In this document: in pieces, positions 25,193 to 33,787 of the stretch
How positions within the stretch are numbered: position 1 is the stretch's first letter
Layout of the letters: the number at the start of each line of letters is the position of its first letter
DNA from: CALMFG01 sp963674805
GTDB lineage: Bacteria > Bacillota > Clostridia > Christensenellales > CALMFG01
Assembly (NCBI GenBank): GCA_963674805.2
Contig: CAXXNY010000021.1
Span: 1 to 64,000 of the forward strand
Direction of reading: 5' to 3'
Length of the DNA: 64,000 nucleotides
The notes under the pieces: model-generated
Databases searched by the model: none
What the model was told of the DNA's origin: nothing
What the model saw: only the letters and a program-made list of their open reading frames with translations
Program-made: the position numbers and the translations under genes

Positions 25193-26181
25193 GCTTGCAG
25201 TCATCTGTAAAAAAATCGGCATCAGCCGATGCAACGCAACAAAATTTTGACAGAAAGAAAATGCTTTCAACATTAAGCCCGATTATTGGTTTAATTGCGC
25301 TGATTATATTGGCCAGTGCACTGTCCGATGTTTTCCTGACGGCCACCAACATGACTAACGTTTTAAGACAGGTCTCTGTGTTGGGGTTTGCATCCCTTGG
25401 TATGACCATTGTGATCTTAACCGAGAACATCGACCTTTCCATTATTGGTACGGTCAGCATGACGACCAGTCTGACTGCGGTGCTGCTCCAGCACGAGTGG
25501 GCGGTGCTGCCAACCATTATCGTCGTTATTATTGCGGGAGCAATCGTCGGACTCATCAACGGGATTATCTTAAGCCTGTTCAAGATTGAATCATTCGTTA
25601 TCACGATGGGGATGCAGGTTGTCTGCTTTGGTATGGCGCTGTTTATTGCCGGCGGAAGAACGGTTATTGTCGATAACCTTGATCCGTTTATGATTGATCT
25701 GGCTTCGATCAAGGTATTCGGCCAGATCCCGGTAATGTTCCTGGTGCTGCTTGGCTTCTACCTGCTGTTCTTTGTCTTTACGAAGTATACCAGAATGGGC
25801 CGCTATATTTATGCACTCGGCGGCAACGAAGAAGTCTGTTACATTTCCGGCGTTAACGTATCGGCAGTCCGGATTACGGCGTATATCTTAAGCGGATGTA
25901 TGGCTGCTGTTGCCGGTATCTTCACCTTCAGCCGTTCGCTCTGCGGCGACCCGGCGGCAGGAACTGCGCTCGGTATGTATGTTGTGGCTGCGGTTGTTAT
26001 CGGCGGCACCAAGATGAGTGGCGGACGCGGCGGCGTGCTGTTCACCATCGTTGGTATCTTCATTATCGGTATTATCAATAATACGCTTAATCTGGTTGGA
26101 TTCGAATATTATGCCCAGCAGATTATTCAAGGTGTGATTATAATCTTTGCTGTTGTGATCAGCAGCAAGAGAAGAAGATAG
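25189..26181 (+). CDS. CUT2 sugar ABC transporter permease (RbsC type)
   Basis: A 330-residue membrane permease of the ribose-type family with 8-10 hydrophobic helices. Typical motifs are the conserved TENIDLSIIGTVSMTT (family pattern GGIDLSVG), IVGLINGIILSLFKIESFVITMGMQ, and the coupling segment TRMGRYIYALGGNEEVCYISGVNV. The first 20 residues are a hydrophilic, Ala/Ser-rich cytoplasmic extension. It is translated by overlap with the ATPase gene and forms a homodimeric channel with it. Confidence 0.92.
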   Translation: MSLQSSVKKSASADATQQNFDRKKMLSTLSPIIGLIALIILASALSDVFLTATNMTNVLRQVSVLGFASLGMTIVILTENIDLSIIGTVSMTTSLTAVLLQHEWAVLPTIIVVIIAGAIVGLINGIILSLFKIESFVITMGMQVVCFGMALFIAGGRTVIVDNLDPFMIDLASIKVFGQIPVMFLVLLGFYLLFFVFTKYTRMGRYIYALGGNEEVCYISGVNVSAVRITAYILSGCMAAVAGIFTFSRSLCGDPAAGTALGMYVVAAVVIGGTKMSGGRGGVLFTIVGIFIIGIINNTLNLVGFEYYAQQIIQGVIIIFAVVISSKRRR

Positions 26182-26219
26182 CCCCCAGAAGGGAGCGGAA
26201 AAATTAAAGGAGGAACGTT

Positions 26220-27236
26220 ATGAAAAGAGCATCACTCAGACTTTTAGTCTTTTTGCTGGTATTGGTATTCGCCTTTACTGTAGCAGGATGTTCTGCAAAG
26301 GAAGCAGCAGCTCCGGCAGAAGCTGAAGAAATGGCCCCGGCAGAAGAAGCGGTCGTTGAGGAAGAGCCTGTAGAAGAAGCGCATTATCTCATTGGTATTT
26401 CACAGCCTTTTATGGGACATCCGATTCGCCAGGCTGGTACAGTTTTGATCGATGCATGGCTGGCAGAGCATCCGAATGTTGAAGTTATGGTTACAGACGG
26501 ACAGCTGAATGCCCAGAAACAGATTGCTGACATCGAAGATATGATCACGAAAAAAGTTGATATTATCTTAGTTGCTGCGCATCAGTCTCCGACATTGGTT
26601 GGCGTATTACGCGAAGCAAAAGCAGCCGGAATCCCGGTTATCGCTTTTGACAGAACGCTCACAGACCCTTCCGTTCAGGTTGGTATGGTTGTTAACGACG
26701 ACTATGCAGCAGGCCAGAGTGCGGCGAAACTGTTAGTTCAGGGCATGGGCGAAGAAGGCAAGGTTGTCATTCTTGAAGGTCCTGCAGGCAACACGACTGT
26801 TAACCTGCGCCAGGACGGCTTTATGAGTGTTATCAGCCAATATCCTGGAATCGAAATCGTTGACGATCAGGTCGCGAACTTCCAGAGGGTTCAGGCTGTT
26901 GATATTTTCGAAAATATCCTTCAGGCTAATCCGGATGTAACCGGCGTATACACACATAATGATGAAATGTCACTGGGCTGTGTCAAGGTTCTTAAAGATG
27001 CCGGCGTTGAAGGCGTTACCGTTGTGGGTATTGACGGTCAGAAAGACGCGCTTGAGGCGATAATGGCTGGAGATTATTACGGCACAGTTAGAAAAGTTGT
27101 TGAGTTCCCCGCGGCTTTAGATATGGCTTTGGAATATCTTGAAACCGGATCAACGACACCGATTAATTACTTGGATTCTATTCCGATCACGGCTGATAAC
27201 GTAGCTGATTATTATGATCCGGATGCTGTATTCTAA
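26220..27236 (+). CDS. Sugar ABC transporter substrate-binding lipoprotein (RbsB type)
   Basis: A 338-residue lipoprotein of the periplasmic-binding protein 4 family. The signal peptide MKRASLRLLVFLLVLVF runs into the lipobox TVAGC, so the mature protein is lipid-anchored on the outer face. An acidic Ala/Glu/Pro linker (about residues 26-58) follows. The binding domain starts at YLIGISQPFMGHP; other conserved regions are KKVDIILVAAHQS, PVIAFDRTL and VTVVGIDGQKDALEAIM. It should deliver the substrate of the LacI-regulated system. The ligand cannot be read from the sequence. A strong RNA hairpin follows the stop. Confidence 0.92.
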   Translation: MKRASLRLLVFLLVLVFAFTVAGCSAKEAAAPAEAEEMAPAEEAVVEEEPVEEAHYLIGISQPFMGHPIRQAGTVLIDAWLAEHPNVEVMVTDGQLNAQKQIADIEDMITKKVDIILVAAHQSPTLVGVLREAKAAGIPVIAFDRTLTDPSVQVGMVVNDDYAAGQSAAKLLVQGMGEEGKVVILEGPAGNTTVNLRQDGFMSVISQYPGIEIVDDQVANFQRVQAVDIFENILQANPDVTGVYTHNDEMSLGCVKVLKDAGVEGVTVVGIDGQKDALEAIMAGDYYGTVRKVVEFPAALDMALEYLETGSTTPINYLDSIPITADNVADYYDPDAVF

Positions 27237-27254
27237 AAACATGTAAACCTTAAA

Positions 27255-27290
27255 AGTATCATAGCTGCGATCATTCGCAGCTGTGGTACT
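27255..27290 (+). terminator. Stable stem-loop after the binding-protein gene
   Basis: A 15-bp stem (27255-27269 with 27276-27290), perfect in RNA with two G-U pairs, and a 6-base loop, but no U-run. It lies between the binding-protein gene and the next gene, and fits an mRNA-stabilising or partial-termination element that raises binding-protein output. Confidence 0.6.
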
Positions 27291-27307
27291 TGCTATTTAG
27301 AGGGACG

Positions 27308-28402
27308 ATGAATAAACAAGACTTAGCAAAAAAACCATATATATTGGGACTTAACCGGGTGGAGCGCCTCTATGTCGGCGGGAAGCTGCTGGATGAATGG
27401 CAGGGTCTCGACAAACAACAGGACAGTGTGATGTCCGAAGAGTTTATTGCGTCTACGGTTGAATATATGGGCCCGATGAAAGACGTCATTGACAATGGCA
27501 TCAGCCGGACGGTATTGGATGACGGCAGCATTATTAATCTTAGGGATTTAATTAATTCAGATAAATCCGCCTTTTTAGGCGATCAATATAAAGACCGGTG
27601 CATGGATGGCCAGATGGGTGTTTTGGCCCGCGTGGGCGACACGATAGTCAGGTTGGTGATCCAAGTGCATCCGACTGCAGAGACGGCCAAACGGTTTTTC
27701 AACTATCCGTCGGGTAAATCAGAAGCATGGTATATCGTTAATACCCGTGAGATAGACGGGGTACACCCATACGTGTATGCAGGATTCAAGAAACATGTGA
27801 CCAAGGCGCCTTGGCGCGAGCTGTTTGAAAAGCAGGATGTGGAAGGTATGCTGTCCTGTATGCACAAAATTGATGTGAATGCAGGGGACATGGTTTTAAT
27901 CGATTCCGGGATGCCGCATGCAATGGGGGCGGGAAGCCTGTTCCTTGAGATACATGAAGCGTGTGATTATACGATCCGGCTGGAAAAGAATTATGCCGTA
28001 AGGCCTTTGGCTGATGAAGAGCTTCACTATGGCGTGGGTTATGACGCGATGTTTGAGATGTTTAGGTATGATACATACACAGAAGATGAGATCAGACAAA
28101 AAGTAATGCCAAAACCGGTGACGGAGATCAGCAGCAAAGCCGGAACACTATCAACACTGCTGGATTATGATGCGACAGATAAATTCATGATTAAGCGGCT
28201 TGACTTAAACGGCCGGTTCACGATTCCGGATTTTGACGGACATTATATTATGATTACAACCAAAGGGAAGACCACCCTGCACTATGACGGTGGAAGCGTC
28301 ACAGCGGAGCAGGGCCGCGGCATCTTTGTTCCCGCAGCATGCAGGAACCTTGAGGCTGAGGGCCGGGGAGAACTCGTGCTGGGATATCCTTTTCAGGTAT
28401 AG
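27308..28402 (+). CDS. Mannose-6-phosphate isomerase-like cupin (class I/ManA-like)
   Basis: A protein of about 364 residues related to type I phosphomannose isomerases. It shows the zinc-site motifs LVIQVHPTAETAKRFF and GKSEAWYIVNTRE, and DSGMPHAMGAGSLFLEIHEACDYTIRLE (family pattern GxPHAIGxGxxxxEIQ). A C-terminal cupin-like domain follows from about residue 285. The ATG at 27308 is preferred because AGAGGGA sits just ahead; an in-frame TTG at 27290 has none. Divergence from ManA and its place in this operon suggest isomerisation of another aldose, possibly with the epimerase encoded next; this is inference. Confidence 0.8.
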   Translation: MNKQDLAKKPYILGLNRVERLYVGGKLLDEWQGLDKQQDSVMSEEFIASTVEYMGPMKDVIDNGISRTVLDDGSIINLRDLINSDKSAFLGDQYKDRCMDGQMGVLARVGDTIVRLVIQVHPTAETAKRFFNYPSGKSEAWYIVNTREIDGVHPYVYAGFKKHVTKAPWRELFEKQDVEGMLSCMHKIDVNAGDMVLIDSGMPHAMGAGSLFLEIHEACDYTIRLEKNYAVRPLADEELHYGVGYDAMFEMFRYDTYTEDEIRQKVMPKPVTEISSKAGTLSTLLDYDATDKFMIKRLDLNGRFTIPDFDGHYIMITTKGKTTLHYDGGSVTAEQGRGIFVPAACRNLEAEGRGELVLGYPFQV

Positions 28403-28410
28403 GAGCGGTT

Positions 28411-29073
28411 ATGAGATATTCACCATCACTCGCATGCGCCAGCCAGCTCAACATGCTGGCGGACATCAAAGAACTTGAAAAAGCGGGTATCGATATGCTG
28501 CATATTGATATCATGGACGGCAACTATGTGCCTAATATTTGCTTAAACCCGGATTTATGCCGGGAACTTAAGTCAGCGTTCCCCAAGATGGAGCTAGATG
28601 TGCATGTCATGGTCAAGCGGCCGATGGACTATATTGCGCGTTTTGCTGAGATGGGTGCGGAGTGGTTTACGTTCCACAGTGACGCCACAAACTTTTCAAA
28701 ACGTACAATCAGCCGGATAAAAGCGGCGGGCATGAGAGCGGGTATCGCATTAAACCCGAGCCAGCCGGTCAGTGCACTGCTGCCGTTTATCGATGAGGTT
28801 GATATGGTGCTGATGATGGCGATTGAGCCCGGATTTTCCGGACAACAGTTTATAGAGGACAGTTATGCTCGAATTGATGAGCTGAAAAAAATAAGAGAAG
28901 AAAGGCATTTAAAATTTCTAATCAATGTGGATGGCGGAATAAATGCGCCAATTGGAAAACAATGTATAAATCATGGTGCGGATATTTTGGTACTAGGGGT
29001 CTTTGCATGTTTTAATCAAAACAAATCCATTTCCTTGGCTTGTAAGGTATTTGATGAAGAATTAAAAGGGTAA
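28411..29073 (+). CDS. Ribulose-/allulose-phosphate 3-epimerase family protein
   Basis: A 220-residue TIM-barrel epimerase. Conserved features are YSPSLACAS at the start, the catalytic Asp/metal motif LHIDIMDGNYVPN, LDVHVMVKRPMDYI, GIALNPSQPV, MMAIEPGFSGQQF, and INVDGGIN. The short spacing and the DGGIN ending fit both Rpe and AlsE (allulose-6-phosphate 3-epimerase). An ABC importer plus an AlsE-like epimerase, with rpiB in the partner operon, recalls the E. coli allose system, though no ROK kinase is present. It lies 8 bases after the PMI-like gene. Confidence 0.88.
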   Translation: MRYSPSLACASQLNMLADIKELEKAGIDMLHIDIMDGNYVPNICLNPDLCRELKSAFPKMELDVHVMVKRPMDYIARFAEMGAEWFTFHSDATNFSKRTISRIKAAGMRAGIALNPSQPVSALLPFIDEVDMVLMMAIEPGFSGQQFIEDSYARIDELKKIREERHLKFLINVDGGINAPIGKQCINHGADILVLGVFACFNQNKSISLACKVFDEELKG

Positions 29074-29078
29074 TCGGA

Positions 29079-29915
29079 ATGAACTATATTTTCTTAAACT
29101 TGAAACGATTTGATGTGCCAAAGACACTGGGCGGAATCAGCACGGATAACGATGCAACGGCCTGGGGGAGTAACATTATCTCGGGTATTGACGATGGCGT
29201 GAAGGCTTATCAGGATACAACTTTCGCATCGTTTCTGCCTGAAGCACATATTATCGGGGCGGCAAAGGCAAAGAGCAAAGACTCGGTCATGGAGATCGGG
29301 AGCCAGAGCGTACATTGGGGGGACGTTAAAACAGGAGAAAATATCGGTGCGTTTACATCCGGCAGAACCGCTAAATCAATGAAAGCGCTGGGATGCGAAT
29401 GGACGATTATCGGGCATTGTGAAGAACGCCGCGATTTAAACCATATCCTTTCAACCGGCGGATGCGGCGGCCAAAGCGCTGTCTCACGTATCTTGAACGG
29501 AAAAGTCAAAGCGGCGCAGAGCGGAGGGCTGAATGTGCTGTATTGCGTGGGGGAGACAGAGGACGAGCAGCCGAATCGTTATGAAGTGATCAAGCAGCAG
29601 ATTACAGACGGACTTCAGGGTGTGGATTTGTCAAATGTTGTGATCGCATATGAACCGGTTTGGGCAATCGGCCCGGGGAAAACCCCTCCGGACGACGCAT
29701 ATATCAGAAACATTGCGCAGTTTATTAAAAAGCAGGTATCCGTGCCGGTGGTATACGGTGGCGGCCTTAAGCAGGATAATGCCGAAATGCTGGCCTCCAT
29801 TAAAGAGATTGACGGCGGATTGATTGCATTAACACGGTTCACGGGAGATGTTGGGTTTTATCCGGATGAATACTTGGAAATAGTGGATATATATCTGACT
29901 TCAAAGAAAGGTTAA
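29079..29915 (+). CDS. Triosephosphate isomerase paralogue
   Basis: A 278-residue TIM homologue, somewhat longer than normal TpiA (about 250). The catalytic residues are traceable: Asn and Lys in LNLKRF (residues 7 and 9; normally NWK), His in IIGHCEERRD (normally GHSERR, here with Cys and one extra residue), and Glu in VIAYEPVWAIGPGKTP with the mobile loop. The C-terminal phosphate-binding GGAS is replaced by ALTRFTGD. These changes suggest a substrate other than glyceraldehyde 3-phosphate/DHAP. TpiA paralogues such as EryH act on tetrulose phosphates. It lies between the epimerase and LarA-like genes with gaps of 5 and 7 bases. Confidence 0.85.
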   Translation: MNYIFLNLKRFDVPKTLGGISTDNDATAWGSNIISGIDDGVKAYQDTTFASFLPEAHIIGAAKAKSKDSVMEIGSQSVHWGDVKTGENIGAFTSGRTAKSMKALGCEWTIIGHCEERRDLNHILSTGGCGGQSAVSRILNGKVKAAQSGGLNVLYCVGETEDEQPNRYEVIKQQITDGLQGVDLSNVVIAYEPVWAIGPGKTPPDDAYIRNIAQFIKKQVSVPVVYGGGLKQDNAEMLASIKEIDGGLIALTRFTGDVGFYPDEYLEIVDIYLTSKKG

Positions 29916-29922
29916 CAGACGA

Positions 29923-31368
29923 ATGAAAATAGATTTTGAATACGGACAGGGATTAATGGCAGCGGAACTGCCGGACGAGAGAACGGATGTCTTTATTCCC
30001 GGCGAAACAGTACCGGATCCGCCCATTATTCCGGCGGAAGAACTGCAAGCGAAAACGCGCGAGTCTATATTAAACCCGATCGGCATGGACCCCATCAGCA
30101 AGCTGGTGAAAGCGGGTTCGAAAGTGACGATTATTTTCCCGGACCGTGTTAAAGGCGGATTCCAGTATAATTCACACCGGAAGGTATCAATCCCGATTTT
30201 GATTGAAGAATGCGTAAAAGCAGGCGTTGATAAAAAAGACATTCTGCTGATATGCTCGAACGGTCTGCATCGGAAAAACACCAAAGAAGAGATTAAGAGC
30301 ATCTTAGGCGACGATCTGTTTAACGAGTATTGGTGGAAAAACCAGATCATCAATCACGACAGTGAGGACTATGATCATCTGGTTGACCTGGGATGTGATG
30401 AAAATAATAATCCGGTCATCATGAGCAAGTATGTGTACGAAAGCGACTTGGCGATTTGCATCGGCCACACGCTCGGAAATCCGTACGGCGGGTATTCGGG
30501 CGGATATAAGCATACAGCGACAGGCATCACGCACTGGAAGTCGATCGCCAGTCACCATGTACCGGATGTCATGCATAAACCCGACTTCATTCCGGTAAGC
30601 TCGCATTCGACCATGCGTAGTAAGTTCGACACGATTTCCATGCATATGGAAAAATGTATGGGCAGAAAATTTTTCATGTGTGATGCGGTGCTGGATACCA
30701 AAGCCCGCCAGATTGCAATTTTCTCCGGGTATGCAAAAGAGATGCAGCCGCTTTCCTGGAAGGTGGCGGACGTCCGTACATATGTACCGTATGCCAAAGA
30801 AAAGTATGACATTATGATTTTCGGTATGCCCCAAAACTTCCACTACGGCAACGGGATGGGCACAAACCCAATCTTTATGATGCAGGCGGCGTCGGCTCAG
30901 ATTATCCGCCATAAACGCGTGATGAAAGACAATGCGGTCATGATTTTCTCCTCTATCTGCAACGGCTATTTCCATGACCAGGAATTCCCGTCCTACCGTG
31001 AGACCTATGAGCTGTTCCAGCAGGACTATCATAACCAACTGCCGGACATGGCGGAACATGGTGCGGCGTTTGCGATGAAAAAACATTATACGGATGCATA
31101 CCGTTACAACTATGCGTACCATCCGTATCATGCGTTTTCAATGATGAGCTGCGGCCACCTGGCGGAGAAGCACTGCAGTGCGGTCTATTGCGTGGGTGCA
31201 TACGAACCGGGCTTTGCGCGGGGAATGGGGCTGAAAACACGTAAAACATTTGAAGAGGCATTAAAAGACGCAGAGAAGTACGTCGGACCCAACCCGAAGA
31301 TTCTTGCTTTGCCGCTGACCTTTAAACTGGCGGCTGTGCATCTGATGATGGAAAATGAGTCAAACTGA
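29923..31368 (+). CDS. LarA-like (DUF2088) nickel-dependent racemase/epimerase family protein
   Basis: A 481-residue protein of the lactate racemase family. LarA carries a nickel-pincer cofactor bound to a lysine and works by hydride transfer on 2-hydroxyacids. Landmarks here are FPDRVKGGFQYNSHRKVSIPILIEE (family DHTR-like segment), the His of CSNGLHRKNT (residue 106), H162 in CIGHTLG, the candidate cofactor lysine K176 in YSGGYKHTATG, and H191/H192. It is about 60 residues longer than LarA. No larB, larC or larE cofactor gene is in the window. In this sugar operon it may epimerise a sugar acid such as an aldonate. It overlaps the next gene by 14 bases. Confidence 0.82.
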   Translation: MKIDFEYGQGLMAAELPDERTDVFIPGETVPDPPIIPAEELQAKTRESILNPIGMDPISKLVKAGSKVTIIFPDRVKGGFQYNSHRKVSIPILIEECVKAGVDKKDILLICSNGLHRKNTKEEIKSILGDDLFNEYWWKNQIINHDSEDYDHLVDLGCDENNNPVIMSKYVYESDLAICIGHTLGNPYGGYSGGYKHTATGITHWKSIASHHVPDVMHKPDFIPVSSHSTMRSKFDTISMHMEKCMGRKFFMCDAVLDTKARQIAIFSGYAKEMQPLSWKVADVRTYVPYAKEKYDIMIFGMPQNFHYGNGMGTNPIFMMQAASAQIIRHKRVMKDNAVMIFSSICNGYFHDQEFPSYRETYELFQQDYHNQLPDMAEHGAAFAMKKHYTDAYRYNYAYHPYHAFSMMSCGHLAEKHCSAVYCVGAYEPGFARGMGLKTRKTFEEALKDAEKYVGPNPKILALPLTFKLAAVHLMMENESN

Positions 31369-31861
31369 AGAGAAAAATAAAATGGCTGAATTTGAACCCA
31401 AAGACGTTTTTAAAAATCCGATTCAAATCGGTATGGTGGTTGAAGACCTGGAAGGTGCGCTCAGGAATTTTGAGGAAATACTCGGTATAGGCCCGTTTAC
31501 GATTGTTGATTTCCCGCCGGGCGGGGAAGATGTCAAGATGATGTATAAAGGCAAACCCGAACCTTTCACGGCGAAATTTTGTTTCTTCAATTTAGGGAAT
31601 ATCGAAATCGAGGTGATTCAACCGCTGACTGGAAAAACCATCTGGCGGGATTTTTTGGACGAAAAAGGGCCGGGCTTGCACCATATCAAGTTCAGCGTTC
31701 CGGAGCACGAACCTGCCAAAACCTATTTAGAGGGGAAAGACTTAAGCATTTCTCAGATGGGAGCTTCGGTCGGCAAGAATCTTGGCAAGGAATGGGTCTA
31801 TTACGATACGGAAGATAAAGTCGGATTTGCGATTGAACTAATGAACGAGATTGTGAAATAA
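31355..31861 (+). CDS. VOC-family (glyoxalase/methylmalonyl-CoA epimerase-like) protein
   Basis: A protein of 168 residues (or 159 if the ATG at 31382 is used). It holds two beta-alpha-beta-beta-beta modules: NPIQIGMVVEDLEGALRNFEEILGIGPF with FFNLGNIEIEVIQPL, then GPGLHHIKFSV with YYDTEDKVGFAIELM. Candidate metal ligands are the Glu of IEVIQP, the His of LHHIKF and the Glu of AIELM; a Gln or His at the first position (IQIGM) would complete the site. The family includes glyoxalase I and epimerases. It overlaps the LarA-like gene, which points to coupled translation and perhaps a joint task. Confidence 0.8.
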   Translation: MSQTEEKNKMAEFEPKDVFKNPIQIGMVVEDLEGALRNFEEILGIGPFTIVDFPPGGEDVKMMYKGKPEPFTAKFCFFNLGNIEIEVIQPLTGKTIWRDFLDEKGPGLHHIKFSVPEHEPAKTYLEGKDLSISQMGASVGKNLGKEWVYYDTEDKVGFAIELMNEIVK

Positions 31862-32009
31862 GAACGCATAGCCGTTCCATACGGAATGAGACTGAAGATA
31901 AAAACGGTCTCACGAATATGCAGAATAAACGCAGACGCTGGCGAATATGCTGGCGGCTGCGCATTTGTATAGGGATGAAAAATCCAGATTGGATCACAGA
32001 AAGGGATCG

Positions 32010-32732
32010 ATGACCGAAACCATTATCATTATTGCATGCATCACCTTGGTTGGCGCCTTTGTTCAGGGATTGACGGGCTTCGGATTTTCGATTATCGCGA
32101 TTTCCATTATGCCGTTGATACTGCCGGTGACGCACTGTATCATTATCCTGCTCTCCTGTTCAACGCTTATCACGGGATTCCTGGCGCTTAGAAACATCAG
32201 ATATGTCAATGTCCGGCTCTTAATTGTGCCGTTAATCTTTTCTCTGATCGGCAGTTATATCGGTTTAACCCTGTTATTTCAGGCCGAGAACGGATTGATG
32301 ACAAAGCTTCTGGGTGCTGTGCTGGTTTTACTTGCGGCATACTTTTTCTTTTTTGCCAACCGGATCAAAATCCCGAACAATCAGTATTCGGCGTTTGCAG
32401 CAGGGCTGGTGTCTGGTGTGCTCGGCGGGCTGTTTAATGTCCCGGGGCCGCCGATGGTACTGTATTATTCGGTTGCGCTGGAAGACAAGCGCACATATTA
32501 CGCAACGCTGCAGACCCTTTTCTTTTTCACCGCCATATTTAAACTCGGCTATTATATCTTAAGACAGGGCATTCCGCAGACGATCGTGACGGTTATTCCA
32601 TACGCGGCCGCGTCCAGTGTTGCCGGGATGTTGCTGGGATTCATGCTGTTTAAAAAACTCTGCCCGGAGACCATTAAAAAACTGGTGTACATCATGGTCG
32701 CATGCTTCGGGCTGGTTTATTTAATCCGATGA
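32010..32732 (+). CDS. TauE/SafE family permease
   Basis: A membrane protein of about 240 residues with 7-8 helices. The TauE/SafE signature is visible in both repeats: TLVGAFVQGLTGFGFSIIAISIM near the start and AGLVSGVLGGLFNVPGPPMVLYY in the middle. The ATG at 32010 is chosen since AAGGGA precedes it; the in-frame sequence upstream is hydrophilic and unlike this family. Known members move sulfite, sulfonates or other organic anions, usually outward. A second member follows 10 bases later. Here they could export a sugar acid or another anionic end product. Confidence 0.83.
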   Translation: MTETIIIIACITLVGAFVQGLTGFGFSIIAISIMPLILPVTHCIIILLSCSTLITGFLALRNIRYVNVRLLIVPLIFSLIGSYIGLTLLFQAENGLMTKLLGAVLVLLAAYFFFFANRIKIPNNQYSAFAAGLVSGVLGGLFNVPGPPMVLYYSVALEDKRTYYATLQTLFFFTAIFKLGYYILRQGIPQTIVTVIPYAAASSVAGMLLGFMLFKKLCPETIKKLVYIMVACFGLVYLIR

Positions 32733-32742
32733 CGGGGAACCA

Positions 32743-33510
32743 ATGATTTTATATTTTGTCACAACTTTAATCGCCACGCTCATCGGCTCGGTCGCTGGCA
32801 TGGGCGGCGGGGTAATTATCAAACCGGTGCTGGATTTAATCGGCGATTATGACATCGTTACGATTTCGATGCTGTCTTCGCTTACCGTTGTCAGCATGGC
32901 GCTTACAGCGACAGTAAAGCAGATGAGAAGCGGTTTTTTGGTCACAAAGCCGATGATCGCAGTAACCGCCGGCGCAGTGATCGGCGGCACTTTAGGCGGC
33001 GTCATTTTTTCGATTGCAAAGGCGGGCATGAATCCGAATACGGTTACCGTGGTTCAATCGGCAATACTGATTGCGCTCATGGTTTTCTGCCTTTTCTATC
33101 AGCAGCTTCCAACGAAGCATGTGCATTCTGCTTTCGGACAGGGATTGGTCGGAATGCTCCTTGGGGTGCTCGGCACGTTTCTCGGCATCGGAGGCGGCCC
33201 GATTAACGTGGCGGCGCTGGTGCTGATTATGGGAATCGGCATACGCGATGCGGCCAAGATATCGGTGTTTGTGATTTTATTTGCACAGGCCTTCGGGCTG
33301 ATCACCAAGGCATTTAACGGCCAGTATCAGATGGTACAGGATTACCGCATGCTGCTGGTCATGATACCGGCGGCGGTTATCGGCGGACTTGCAGGATCTG
33401 TTCTTAATATCCGGCTAAAGGAAAAGCAAATTCATCGGATATATATCGCAGTGGTGTTCGCTGTGATGATAATCTGCGGCTATAATATCTATAGCAATAT
33501 CAGCATTTAA
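32743..33510 (+). CDS. TauE/SafE family permease (second copy)
   Basis: A 255-residue membrane protein with 8 helices. The paired signature is ATLIGSVAGMGGGVIIKPVLDLIG in the first half and MLLGVLGTFLGIGGGPINVAAL in the second. It differs clearly from the copy upstream, so this is not a recent tandem duplication; the two may form a heteromer or carry different substrates. It is the last gene of the LacI-controlled plus-strand operon. No good terminator was found in the following 277 bases. Confidence 0.85.
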   Translation: MILYFVTTLIATLIGSVAGMGGGVIIKPVLDLIGDYDIVTISMLSSLTVVSMALTATVKQMRSGFLVTKPMIAVTAGAVIGGTLGGVIFSIAKAGMNPNTVTVVQSAILIALMVFCLFYQQLPTKHVHSAFGQGLVGMLLGVLGTFLGIGGGPINVAALVLIMGIGIRDAAKISVFVILFAQAFGLITKAFNGQYQMVQDYRMLLVMIPAAVIGGLAGSVLNIRLKEKQIHRIYIAVVFAVMIICGYNIYSNISI

Positions 33511-33712
33511 GCAAACCGAAAATTCACATCACTTTTTACGTACACAACCAAATTGATTAATCACATTTTGCCTGGGTTCAATTAAAAATCAATTCAGACT
33601 GATTCAGCAACAAAGCAACCGCATATGCTCAAGTGCGCCGATATTTATGCAGTTTTCGTTGATTCTATGCAGAAATCAGCGGAAGTATTGTGCCGAATCA
33701 GCATTTATGATA

Positions 33713-33741
33713 TTGACAAGAAGCACCTTTATCAATATATT
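33713..33741 (+). promoter_or_regulatory. Promoter of the iclR-type gene
   Basis: TTGACA (33713-33718) and TATATT (33736-33741) with 17 bases between, 46 bases before the ATG. Confidence 0.75.
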
Positions 33742-33787
33742 TAAGTTAATATTCAGTATCTTTCGCAACAACAATGAGGAATAGTGT

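Noticed and set aside
24370..25712. Long open frames on the minus strand across the first ABC ATPase and permease genes
   Set aside because: They mirror well-supported plus-strand genes, lack family motifs and have no ribosome sites.
16856..28402. Assignment of the LacI regulon to D-allose use
   Set aside because: Importer, AlsE-like epimerase and RpiB fit, but no ROK-type allose kinase is found and the minus-strand arm points to pentose chemistry.
30304..31131. A 275-codon minus-strand open frame inside the LarA-like gene
   Set aside because: Arg/His/Val-rich translation typical of an antisense shadow; no domain visible.
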